NCBI GenBank assembly: GCA_033558025.1
Contig: JAUCEF010000009.1
Span: 186,001 to 250,000, forward strand
Reading direction: 5' to 3'
Origin: Phytophthora sp. 'mugwort'
Lineage: Eukaryota; Oomycota; Peronosporomycetes; Peronosporales; Peronosporaceae
Length of the DNA stretch: 64,000 nucleotides
In this document: in pieces, positions 22,597-32,576 of the stretch
Position numbering within the stretch: position 1 is the first letter of the stretch
How the letters are laid out: each line of letters starts with the position of its first letter
Position numbers and translations under genes: made by a program
Notes under the pieces: generated by a model
What the model was told of the DNA's origin: nothing
Seen by the model: only the letters and a program-made list of their open reading frames with translations
Database searches by the model: none

Positions 22597-24954
22597 CTAG
22601 ATAGCTCCAGAGACAGCCCCAGCAATTGCCGACCCAGGGCCTTGCGCCGACTTGAGCCAACACGTGCCACCATTGAAGTTTGTCCAAGTAAAGACCTTGC
22701 AGCCAGACTTCAACCGGCAGATTTCGCAGCAGCCATTCGCTGTCGCACTGGAAGAGCTGCCGATGTCATTTCCTGTATAGTCGATATTGTTCACCAATGT
22801 GCACGTCGGAGACGTTGAGCTCAGCTGTGCAGATCGTGCACCATTCACAGTGGTAGTTGCACCCTTTGCACTCTTTAGCCAACAAGTACCGGTATTGTAA
22901 GTTGTCCACGTGTAAGCGTTGCAGCCACTTCTAGCCTTGCAAATCGCACAACAGCCTTCTGCTGTGCGACTGAGCGCATTGCCGACGTCGTTGCCATTAT
23001 AATCGACATTTTCTTGGATCGTTGTGCAGGACGAAGACGAACTTCCATCCAACGTGGCGGATATGACACCGCTCTTGGGTTGTGTGCTTCCCTTTGCGCT
23101 CTTGAGCCAGCAAGTGCCGCCATTGTAGTTGGTCCAGGAGTATGCTTTACAGCCACTTACCGCGAGACAGATAGCGCAGCACCCACTGGCAGATGAACTG
23201 GTTCTGCTGGTCAGATCATTGCCAATATAATCAATATTGTTTTCTGTCGTCGAGCAACTTGTACCAGTACCACCGGTATTCGCAACAATGTAACTCTTCG
23301 CTTGATCGGCAGCCTCTCGACCAATATACATAACGAAGCCGTACGGATTGACAGTCCCATCGCGCATGGCACTAGCATCGGCTACAAACACATTGTTCAT
23401 ACCGATGACGCGCAGTTTTTCGTCGGCACAGCGCTTCGTGTCAGCTGAATTGCTGGATGCGTAGCAGCTGCCACCAAAGTGATGTGTGATAAACCCACGG
23501 TTAGAATTAACCCAGTTTGCCACAGACGTCTCATCTGATCCAGCAGAGAGAAAAGTTGCGCCTTGAGCGACCATGGCACTGACTGTACGTTGAGCATAGG
23601 ACTGCATTGCTGCAAGATCACGGCTGGTACGAAAATATGGGGTCCCTTCGTTGAACGCTTTCCAGTTGCCGTTACTATCGAAGCCTGAGGCCGTCCTTGA
23701 CTCGGGGTTGTTTACATATAACGACAGTGTGAACGCATTACTGCGGGTACGGAACTCTCCGAAGCCATTTGTTAGAGCAGTCGACTGGAACTCGTACGTT
23801 CGACCTTGGACATCGTAGTTTTCATAGCTGACAAGAGTTGGTCCAGAGCTCGTCCACGGCCCCGTAAAGCCCTGGTTCATATACTGGTTGATCGCCCAGC
23901 TTGGCTTGCTTCTGTACTGGAAAGAGCTCATTTGCGGATGCGAAAAGGATGCAAACACCACATTTGTATCAAAGAGATTCCGCCCCACGTTGGCATTTGT
24001 CACCCAACCTGCAGACTGTGAGACTCCAGCGAATCCATTGCGACCATTGAGCAGACTGAGCTGTGAACTAGGACCAATTCCACTCTGGATCAAAACCTTT
24101 GGCGTACTCAAAGCCCCAGCAGCTAGAAGCACAGCCCCACGAGATGACAAAAGTGCTTGAGTTCCGCCATTGTAGACAACACCTGTAGCTTTCCCACCAG
24201 ACGCTCGAAGAATGTAATCCACTTTGGCTCCAGTCACAAGTTGCACGTTGTTTCTGCCACTCATTTGACCCCAGAAGGCCGTAGCGGGGGTATCGCGTTT
24301 GCCATTCTTAAAGGTAAACGGAGCATGACCAAACGTCTTGCTCTTGCTATTCCGTGCTGTAACCTCATTGATCGTCTGTTCAACGTATCCTTTTGCCAGC
24401 AAAGCCTTTGATACAATCGAATACCCTTCTTGCGTGTACCAGATTCCATCAGTTGAAGGTTTGTCTGTGTGGCCATGCAGTTTTTCGTTCTCGTCCATCT
24501 TAGCGACCATCTGAGCCGCGGAAAAAGGCCACTCTGCGTTAGTGACGTACGAGTTTGGCGGTCGGAAGTAGAGCGCGGCGTTGATAGTAGAGCACCCGCC
24601 AACTAGTTTGCCGAGCCACATGTAGGCGTCACTAATCCAGTCGACACGGTACTGCTCATTCACGGAATTGTAAATGGTGCCGTCGTATTCACCGGGAATG
24701 TCGAATTTCGTGAGATCTTTGCCTTGGGCATAGTCAGGGGAATCCGTTCCGCCGGTAGCAGCCACAGATTTGGGGCCAGCTTCGAGGATCAGAACGGAGA
24801 TGCTCGAATCACGTGACAAGTACTCGGCAGCCACGAGACCGCCGGGTCCGCTCCCCACGACAATGGCATCGTAGGTTTGGGCATTGATGACGGAGCTGGA
24901 GACAACGAGGGCCAAGAATGCGCCAGCCAAGCAACGGGAGCCCATGAGTCGCAT
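22597..24954 (-). CDS. Secreted GMC oxidoreductase fused to three PAN/Apple domains
   Basis: 785 residues from the ATG at 24954, which starts a signal peptide (MRLMGSRCLAGAFLALVVSS). Residues 27-560 are a glucose-methanol-choline oxidoreductase: FAD dinucleotide motif VVGSGPGG at 32-39, the GMC signature GGCSTINAALYFRPP near 115, and the C-terminal active-site region with HHFGG near 490 and VNPYG near 536. A His plus a later Asn is the pair used by cellobiose dehydrogenase flavodomains. Three PAN repeats follow (starting near 566, 641 and 715), each with GNDxx, CCxIC and GGTCWLKSA. The likely role is extracellular oxidation of a sugar or alcohol with reduction of O2 or another acceptor, with the PAN domains binding substrate or wall. 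An in-frame ATG at 25134 would place 60 residues before the signal peptide, so I rejected it. No haem domain is present. Confidence 0.87.
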   Translation of the reverse strand: MRLMGSRCLAGAFLALVVSSSVINAQTYDAIVVGSGPGGLVAAEYLSRDSSISVLILEAGPKSVAATGGTDSPDYAQGKDLTKFDIPGEYDGTIYNSVNEQYRVDWISDAYMWLGKLVGGCSTINAALYFRPPNSYVTNAEWPFSAAQMVAKMDENEKLHGHTDKPSTDGIWYTQEGYSIVSKALLAKGYVEQTINEVTARNSKSKTFGHAPFTFKNGKRDTPATAFWGQMSGRNNVQLVTGAKVDYILRASGGKATGVVYNGGTQALLSSRGAVLLAAGALSTPKVLIQSGIGPSSQLSLLNGRNGFAGVSQSAGWVTNANVGRNLFDTNVVFASFSHPQMSSFQYRSKPSWAINQYMNQGFTGPWTSSGPTLVSYENYDVQGRTYEFQSTALTNGFGEFRTRSNAFTLSLYVNNPESRTASGFDSNGNWKAFNEGTPYFRTSRDLAAMQSYAQRTVSAMVAQGATFLSAGSDETSVANWVNSNRGFITHHFGGSCYASSNSADTKRCADEKLRVIGMNNVFVADASAMRDGTVNPYGFVMYIGREAADQAKSYIVANTGGTGTSCSTTENNIDYIGNDLTSRTSSSASGCCAICLAVSGCKAYSWTNYNGGTCWLKSAKGSTQPKSGVISATLDGSSSSSCTTIQENVDYNGNDVGNALSRTAEGCCAICKARSGCNAYTWTTYNTGTCWLKSAKGATTTVNGARSAQLSSTSPTCTLVNNIDYTGNDIGSSSSATANGCCEICRLKSGCKVFTWTNFNGGTCWLKSAQGPGSAIAGAVSGAI

Positions 24955-26323
24955 CGGCACCGAGTTAAAATAACTGGTCGATGCTTGAGATGGCGAGTTA
25001 AGGAATGGAGTCATCTTCACCATCTGAGGAATCTCCGCTACCGAACGACAGCCACATGTTTGCGTTTCTGAACTCTGTACCCGGATTATATTGATTATGG
25101 TTGAAGTTGAATGGAAAGTGTGGTTAAATGACACTGGAGTGCCTTTAGAGCTTTATCGTGTGCTGAAGGCTGAAGACCGTCTCTGCCAAGAAACCGATTT
25201 GTCGTTATCCTATGGAGCATATTGGTGAAGGTTATATATACTTGAAGTACCAACAAGGCCTTCGGCAAAGCGTGTCTGTAAAGGTTTCCGAGGTCTGCGT
25301 GTGATTTAGGGTATATGAATCCATAGACTCCACACCTAAGCACCTGACAGAACAAATTTTGATCAAGCTGCTTCAGCAGTTCCTCACTGAATTTTAACGT
25401 ACTGTTACTGTCTTCGACTTGTCTGTCTACTGGCATCAGACCCGGTAGACCGCCCAATAGGCTGTGCAATTCGTTCAGCGAACTTCTTCGGTGTCGTCGG
25501 CACTCACCTTGAATTCTACCATAGGGCTGCCGGATGGGCCTTCACAAATGTTGGATCTACCGGTATCTACCAGCCTTAAATATATCGAGCCGCTCATCGG
25601 ATTGTGCTGCACAATCTAGACAACCATTGTGCTCCCACTCATTGGGATGCACCCCACACCGATTCGATTACAGTATGTGCATCATGTGACAATCGAGACT
25701 GCACATCGATACGTCTTGCCAAAGTGAAATATGCCTCTCCGTCTCTTCTTCGCTTTACCCAATATCTCGACTGCCATGGAGCACTCCAATTATTTTTGAA
25801 TTTGGTGGTGGCGCAAACTGTTGAACAACTTCAACAGATGCTAATCTGCATGTACCTTACGGTAAGGTCCTTACCTTCATCCTTCTTTTCGATCGCGCTT
25901 TTGGCCACAAGTTGGTTGACTGGTTGTGTATAGGCGGAACGGCCACTGTTTTCTTTCCTTCAGTATGTGTCTTCCAAAATGTGAATATACTGTATCAACT
26001 ATTATACAACCTTCGACAGATCTTTCTGTCAAAACAATTCGTACATAGTTACACAAAACCTTAATACCGTGCGCGCCAAACCTGCACACTTTTGCCGATA
26101 TCTCGGCTTGTACGACGAGTTAGGAACTACTGCTTAGAAATGTTGTTGATTGATTGCATACCAAGAGGCAGCATGTGCTAACTAACAACTGCTATTTCCA
26201 AGTCATTAGTAGAACCGGCAAATAGATTGCCGGTTTCCACTCCTGCGACACCAAAAAGCGACACATTTATAAAATTCCTTTATGTCTGCGTCGTTAATTG
26301 CTTCCTATTTGCCATTTGCCACT
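24955..26323. other. Intergenic region between two minus-strand genes
   Basis: No gene that I can support. An ORF on the minus strand at 25095-25469 (124 codons) has no recognisable domain and overlaps the 5' leader of the GMC gene. The rest contains only short random-looking ORFs. Confidence 0.35.
25108..25123 (-). promoter_or_regulatory. Possible initiator of the GMC-PAN gene
   Basis: On the minus strand CACACTTTCCATTCA agrees at 11 of 15 positions with the recalled oomycete initiator and resembles the one before the PAN gene at 15202. It lies about 155 bases before the chosen ATG, so the 5' leader would be long. Confidence 0.3.
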
Positions 26324-28552
26324 TCAATCAGCGAGTTTCAGCGTGGATTCCGAATAGAAACTGGACCCACTTGCATTTTCATTGCCCAGACCATACATCG
26401 CATCGAAGTATTCTAGAGCAAACTGAGTAGCCCACATCGGTGGCGAACAGTCAACCACCTGACTCAATAAGTTCCAATTTGACTCGGACGCGTTCATCAG
26501 CACTGACGAGTATTGAGGCTGCATAGAATGACTGAACCCCGTGATGGCACTGCTCATGACTTGTTCTAGCTCCGAGCAGTAGGTGGAGCCACCACCATAC
26601 ACCAAAGGGGGTCCTCCAAGCGCGAATTCCACGTACGGATCGATCCAAGACGGGAAATACGAAATGTTCGTATCGGTGATTTCTAAGGTAGATAGAAATA
26701 CTGGTGTCACATTTTCCGGCAGTTCAGTCACCAGGGTGTATCCGATATAGATATATTGTATATCTCCTTCGAAGAGCTCAGGGGGGAGTTCGGAAATCGG
26801 ATTCCCTGCTAGTAGGAGAAAGAATGGCTGCAATCTGCAAAGAGATGACGGAACGGTCGTAAAGTTGCTGTTCTCGAGGTAAACGAGGGACTCTGGCAGC
26901 CATTTGGAGTCAAGATCATCGGGGAGCGTCTCCAAGTTCGTCTCACAGAAAATGATCTTATTAAGGAGAGCAGGGAAGTCAAGAGCTTGAAACCCAAGTG
27001 GAAGGGACCCACCAGTCATATTCACGCGGATGATGGTCATGTACGCCATCTGTGGGTGGTGAGTATTCGTTAACGCTGCAGTATCGCCCCAATCCATAAT
27101 TGTCGAATTGTACACCATAAATTCTTGCAGGACGCCAAAATCCTGAAAACTGTCGGGTACCATCAGAGATGGGCAATGCAGAATACGTAGCTTTGCTGCT
27201 GTGCTGCGGTCGAACCTGTCCCATTCAACTTTAACTTCTTGTTTTGAACCAGAGATTTTCAGAAAGTGACAGTCGAAATTCACGGCGTAACATGAAGGGA
27301 GAGCACCAGCCATAGGATAAACTTTCGGCGAGCACTCAGACAGCGGCGTCTGCATGGAAGCATGCACGTGCAGTAGCAGTACGACGACACCCCACGCAGC
27401 AAAGACACTATGCGCTCCCTGAAGTAGCATACGGCTCATACGATTACGCAGTCCTGCAGATTTGTATGAAGAGTATCGACTTGTCAGTTGGTTGGTGCGT
27501 CTGGTGGAATTTTCAGAACTCATCAGACCATTCTGGTTTCCGAATGGCTCCACCGCAGTCAGATTTTGTTTTAAGCTGATGCTGAGCCCTGCAGTATTTA
27601 TGACTCGATTGCCGCGTTCGGGAGTATTCTGTATTAGTGCTTTCATGTCGGCTGTAGTAGCGACTAGACTTAGTGAGAAAATTACGCGAGCTACTAGATC
27701 CGACCACGACATCACCAGGATTACTCTCGCTTCATTCAGCATTTGAGAAAGCAGTTCATCATCGTCGAGACTTTGCCAAAGTCATCCAAGCCGTATCCGT
27801 CAGTATAACCGAGCATTACGATAAAGGAGACGCCCATCGTTGTCATGAGATTTAGTGCACAGTCAGAAACAATTGCTGCAAATCGTCGGCGAGCTTCGTT
27901 ACGCCAAAAAAAACACCGAGAGTACACAAACACAGACGACCAGCAATTCATCACGAGTAGAATCACATAGAACCGATTCAGCAGTACTCGTGGCAGGTAT
28001 TTACTCATTCGGACGGCCTGTTCAGTCTGTAGGGACAGCTCAACAAGCTCTCGGCAGATGAGAACGACGTGAAAGTGATTTCCCTTTACTCCTAGTACTC
28101 CATGGCGACTTCCAAGTCGATGATAGGCTGCTGAAATAAATCGTACGGCTCGAGCTGATTGAGTTGCCGCGGTCTCGCTGGTGACTTTCTTGCACATGGT
28201 TTTGCTGGACTTTGTGTTCGTGTTCCTTTTTCTCGGGGCGAAGACGAGTTTACGGTGCCACACCGACCCAATAATTATGAACAGTGCACACATACCGTGT
28301 ATTGTGGCCAATGCCATGTACACGTACGCAACCGAGTGGTAATCTTGGCGAGTCATTCCGACTCCGTTAAATTCTTTTCGAGTATAAACTGGAAGGTGGT
28401 GAGCTCAAACCCCAAGTACAGATGTGAGCGAACACAGTGCTGTACACACACGTGACAGAATGTATCACAAGGATCGCTAACCACCAGAGAGCAAACCCAC
28501 AGCGCGAGAGGCGACTCTGCTGAGTACCAGACGATTGAGCAGGCCGGCTCAT
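26324..28552 (-). pseudogene. Polytopic-LRR family member, subfamily A, frameshifted
   Basis: Full-length homologue of the gene at 51284, in three or four frames. From the ATG at 28552: TM1 (CGFALWWLAILVIHSVTC), a frame change near 28430, another near 28370, then TM2 to TM4 with LVELSLQTEQAVRMS and NCWSSVFVYS (27766-28356). A further frameshift near 27765 leads to MLNEARVILVMSWSDL and the whole TM5, TM6 and LRR ectodomain (26324-27742). The ectodomain is intact, including NPISELPPELFEG, ISYFPSWIDP and ASESNWNLLSQVVDCSPP. Introns are an unlikely explanation because the intact paralogues have none. The C-terminus is about 20 residues longer than in its sisters. Either a young pseudogene or sequencing errors. 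Confidence 0.8.
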
Positions 28553-29210
28553 CTTTGACGTCTGGCGTGCTGTAAATAAGTCTACGAAATATATCAAAGT
28601 AAGGAAAAACGCTCGAAAGTTGGCAACCCTTACTTCATGTTTAGCAGTGCATCGCTAGAGTATTTATACATGTACTACAGCATTGATCCCCCGAACACTT
28701 ATTTTTCTACAACCTCAGATCGCGCGTCTAAGTTAGTAGAAAGAGCCTCAACAAGAGTTAACATTTTGTCCCAGTGCTCAAGTAGATTTGTGTAACACGT
28801 CATCTAGAGAGGCCGGGTTCATACTGGAATCTCTTTCAGCATCTTAAATGACAGAAATAAACTATCTCAATTGTTGACAAGGTAGGATATGGAACTTTAC
28901 GGAGGTGCTGCAGTCGAATTTTGTACCATTGGGTATTACCTTGAGATCATTCTAAAGTGCCATTTTCACTTGATCGTATTCCAACACAAAATCTAAAGTA
29001 ATTATCACAACATACCCCTTGAATAGCTCTGAAGACGGCGCTGTACACAAAGTGGCTAGGGATGCTCGTGTATTCTAAGGATAGCGAGTTACATAGTACG
29101 TTATAAGAATCAGGTAAGCATAACCGGACGTACAAGGCTATATCCCACAATTGTTTTATTTAAGTATGGATTTTGCGAGTCGAAGGTATCGTGTTAGGGT
29201 ATTCTGGTTT
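28553..29210. other. Intergenic region
   Basis: A/T-rich and without coding signal. It ends at the breakpoint of the inverted duplication at 29211. Confidence 0.4.
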
Positions 29211-29691
29211 AGATGGGTAGCACGCACAAAACCAACAAGTGAGTAGTTTGCAATGCGTATTGTGTAGTCCATGTGCCGAGTATGTCTCAGGTATCTTCGA
29301 GGTTTCGCCTAGATTGACCAGTTTTTCTTGTTTGGCAGATTCAACTACCAGTTATTGTCGATTGTTGCAATGGATCAGTTTGGGCATGGGTAACCAGTGC
29401 AGTGCTCGCTTCTTGAGACTATTTCTTACTGGCACTTGACAAAGGGCTTGGATCACTTAAACGAGCGAATGGACATTGGCGATTTGTTCGCTTCGTCATC
29501 GTCGATTAAGGACATGCGATAAGTGGACGGAACCAAGCAAAAGCTGCCGAATGCTCGTGTGCTTCGATGTCACTTCATGTTATCAAATGACTACATGAAG
29601 TCGTCCCACGGCAAGTATGGATCCTACACGCCGGATATAGGGACTCAGCTGAAACATATGATATACAACGAGTAAGCTAGCATAGTTGTAG
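29211..29691 (+). pseudogene. MULE/ZSWIM-type transposase fragment (duplicated copy)
   Basis: Plus-strand copy of the fragment at 44642-45122. Readable pieces are KFNYQLLSIVAMDQFGHG, CSLLETISYWHLTKGL and ARVLRCHFMLSNDY, interrupted by stops, then the reading hits the inverted LTR at 29692. The upstream part of the transposase is absent here, unlike at the right-hand locus. Confidence 0.65.
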
Positions 29692-31010
29692 TGTAGCGGT
29701 ATCGGTAAAAATACGAGTAAGACCCGATCCGCTTACCAACTTCGCCCAGACACCGACTAACGGAGGGGGTTCCCCGATGATCCGTGATCTGCTGAACTTA
29801 ATCATACACCTTGTGTACCCGTCGGTGGGCTGGATCGGCTCTCTAGGGACTCCGAAGGATGCAGCGATGTAAAGTCTTGAACGTCCTGGCGGGACGCGGG
29901 GACGTGGAGCAGCAGCGCGGAAGTCTTCGCTCTGCTGCCGTTATTGGTTCCGACCTGAGGTAGTCGGCCTTCGATCGGCGGCCTGGACTTGATCCGAGGT
30001 CAAGGTTGCCGTATGGCGTTGTTCATTTCCTTTCCTTAAGTTGCTTGCCGCCGGGATCTTGCGAGTTGAGAGTCGAGACGATCGTCGGCCAGCACTGTAT
30101 GCCGATCGACAGGGGTATGCGCTTGAGCAAACTTTCGCTAGAGTGGGGTAGGATCGGCCAATATACGATCCGATCCTCTCATCGCGATGCTTGATCTGCT
30201 ACTTTGGACTTGTTGATACCTTGGTGGGCCAATGTAGATCCCTTCTTGCGGTACTTAACACCTCTAAGTAGTCCAATGCAAATTCGAGTCTGATTGTTGT
30301 TTATCCTTTTCTGGTCCTATCCTCCCATCCTGAACCCTATCTCGTTCCCCCTGAACCTCCTGTACCTTGCCCTTCTTTAACCACTCAACACGTACCGTCC
30401 TCACACTTGCCCATCCCTGAGGATGATTCGGCGGACGCCGGATCAGCCCGATCTTCCGAACCTTGAACGCTGAATCAGCTTGATCTACCCGATCCACCAT
30501 CGATGGGCTTGATCCCGACTGCACGATCGATCCGGCCTATCCGATTTCGGGCTACACCCTGTCGCCCGATCTGCGGAAGCCAGATCAGCTTGATCTTCCA
30601 CAACTTGAACATCGGATCGGTTCGATCTGCCGAATCCCACCATCGATCGGCCCGATCTCAAACGTCCGATCGACTTGACTTTTCTGATCGCGATCAGCTA
30701 AGTATAACACAGCCTGCGGACGCCGGATCAGCACGATCGGGGTCCGACCGAGGCCAAGCTCGATTTATCCGGTTAGATCGACTCCGTCATCGTTGGCCAG
30801 TCCTGATCTCATACATCCCCCCATCCAGGCTTCAAATATCCATCCGATTCCGTATTGGTCGGGTGATCACGGTATAACCGAGGTGGTTGCCCGACCCTTT
30901 CCTGTCGCCAAAGCATCCCTCTACACCCCGGATTAGGTCGAACGTCGCCCCGCCTTTACCTCGTATCTTGATCCGCTAGATCGCCTCCTCTCTGCACAGC
31001 TGGGGTCACC
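29692..31010 (-). repeat. Truncated LTR in reverse orientation
   Basis: Begins TGTAGCGG, which is the reverse complement of the LTR end, and stops about 60 bases short of the LTR start. It abuts the 5' LTR head to head and so forms a palindrome with a 61-base spacer (31011-31071). Confidence 0.93.
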
Positions 31011-31011
31011 T

Positions 31012-32390
31012 TGTGGAGAAGCGTCAACCAAGAATATCAGATCCCCATGAAATGGCCAGATCGGTGAGAATGGTGACCCCAGCTGTGCAGAGAGGAGGCG
31101 ATCTAGCGGATCAAGATACGAGGTAAAGGCGGGGCGACGTTCGACCTAATCCGGGGTGTAGAGGGATGCTTTGGCGACAGGAAAGGGTCGGGCAACCACC
31201 TCGGTTATACCGTGATCACCCGACCAATACGGAATCGGATGGATATTTGAAGCCTGGATGGGGGGATGTATGAGATCAGGACTGGCCAACGATGACGGAG
31301 TCGATCTAACCGGATAAATCGAGCTTGGCCTCGGTCGGACCCCGATCGTGCTGATCCGGCGTCCGCAGGCTGTGTTATACTTAGCTGATCGCGATCAGAA
31401 AAGTCAAGTCGATCGGACGTTTGAGATCGGGCCGATCGATGGTGGGATTCGGCAGATCGAACCGATCCGATGTTCAAGTTGTGGAAGATCAAGCTGATCT
31501 GGCTTCCGCAGATCGGGCGACAGGGTGTAGCCCGAAATCGGATAGGCCGGATCGATCGTGCAGTCGGGATCAAGCCCATCGATGGTGGATCGGGTAGATC
31601 AAGCTGATTCAGCGTTCAAGGTTCGGAAGATCGGGCTGATCCGGCGTCCGCCGAATCATCCTCAGGGATGGGCAAGTGTGAGGACGGTACGTGTTGAGTG
31701 GTTAAAGAAGGGCAAGGTACAGGAGGTTCAGGGGGAACGAGATAGGGTTCAGGATGGGAGGATAGGACCAGAAAAGGATAAACAACAATCAGACTCGAAT
31801 TTGCATTGGACTACTTAGAGGTGTTAAGTACCGCAAGAAGGGATCTACATTGGCCCACCAAGGTATCAACAAGTCCAAAGTAGCAGATCAAGCATCGCGA
31901 TGAGAGGATCGGATCGTATATTGGCCGATCCTACCCCACTCTAGCGAAAGTTTGCTCAAGCGCATACCCCTGTCGATCGGCATACAGTGCTGGCCGACGA
32001 TCGTCTCGACTCTCAACTCGCAAGATCCCGGCGGCAAGCAACTTAAGGAAAGGAAATGAACAACGCCATACGGCAACCTTGACCTCGGATCAAGTCCAGG
32101 CCGCCGATCGAAGGCCGACTACCTCAGGTCGGAACCATTAACGGCAGCAGAGCGAAGACTTCCGCGCTGCTGCTCCACGTCCCCGCGTCCCGCCAGGACG
32201 TTCAAGACTTTACATCGCTGCATCCTTCGGAGTCCCTAGAGAGCCGATCCAGCCCACCGACGGGTACACAAGGTGTATGATCAAGTTCAGCAGATCACGG
32301 ATCATCGGGGAACCCCCTCCGTTAGTCGGTGTCTGGGCGAAGTTGGTAAGCGGATCGGGTCTTAATCGTATTTTGACCGATACCGCTACA
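31012..32390 (+). repeat. 5' LTR
   Basis: TGTGGAGAAG at the start and ACCGCTACA at the end; it matches 43266-44641 throughout. It contains imperfect internal repeats of about 140 bases (copies begin near 31435 and 31576, each with ATCGATGGTGG). ORFs inside it, on either strand, are low-complexity by-products of these repeats. Confidence 0.95.
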
Positions 32391-32576
32391 TGAAGCGAGA
32401 GGCGCAAATCAGCAGAGCCCTGGGAGGAGCTCTGTCGATAGAAGAGAGACAGATCCGGATCCGGATCTGGAAGAGAAGCCTCAAATTCATCCCCAGGCCC
32501 CTTCGGGGACCCCGGCAGATCTCGATGCGAATCGAGATCTGCCAAGCGAGACAGGAAAGGCGAATCCTGAAACTTA

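Larger units (their letters stand above)
29211..31010 (-). repeat. Inverted duplicate of the 3' LTR plus its host junction
   Basis: 29692-31010 is the reverse complement of the LTR, lacking the first 60 or so bases of the LTR. 29211-29691 is the reverse complement of the host sequence at 44642-45122. Arm lengths agree (about 1,800 bases) with only a few substitutions seen, for example CATATGATA against CATGTGATA beside the host junction. Confidence 0.93.

Noticed and set aside
25095..25469. 124-codon minus-strand ORF upstream of the GMC gene
   Set aside because: No recognised family, and it overlaps the likely leader of the GMC gene.
31205..31579. 124-codon ORF present in all three LTR copies (also 30503-30877 and 43459-43833)
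   Set aside because: It recurs only because the LTRs are near-identical, and its sequence follows the GATC-rich internal repeats on that strand. No domain; not evidence of a gene.
31558..31818. 86-codon ORF in the LTRs, opposite strand
   Set aside because: Same explanation; it overlaps the other LTR ORF and is of low complexity.
29211..32390. Classical foldback or Helitron-type element
   Set aside because: The inverted arms are LTR plus copied host junction, with no terminal features of such elements.
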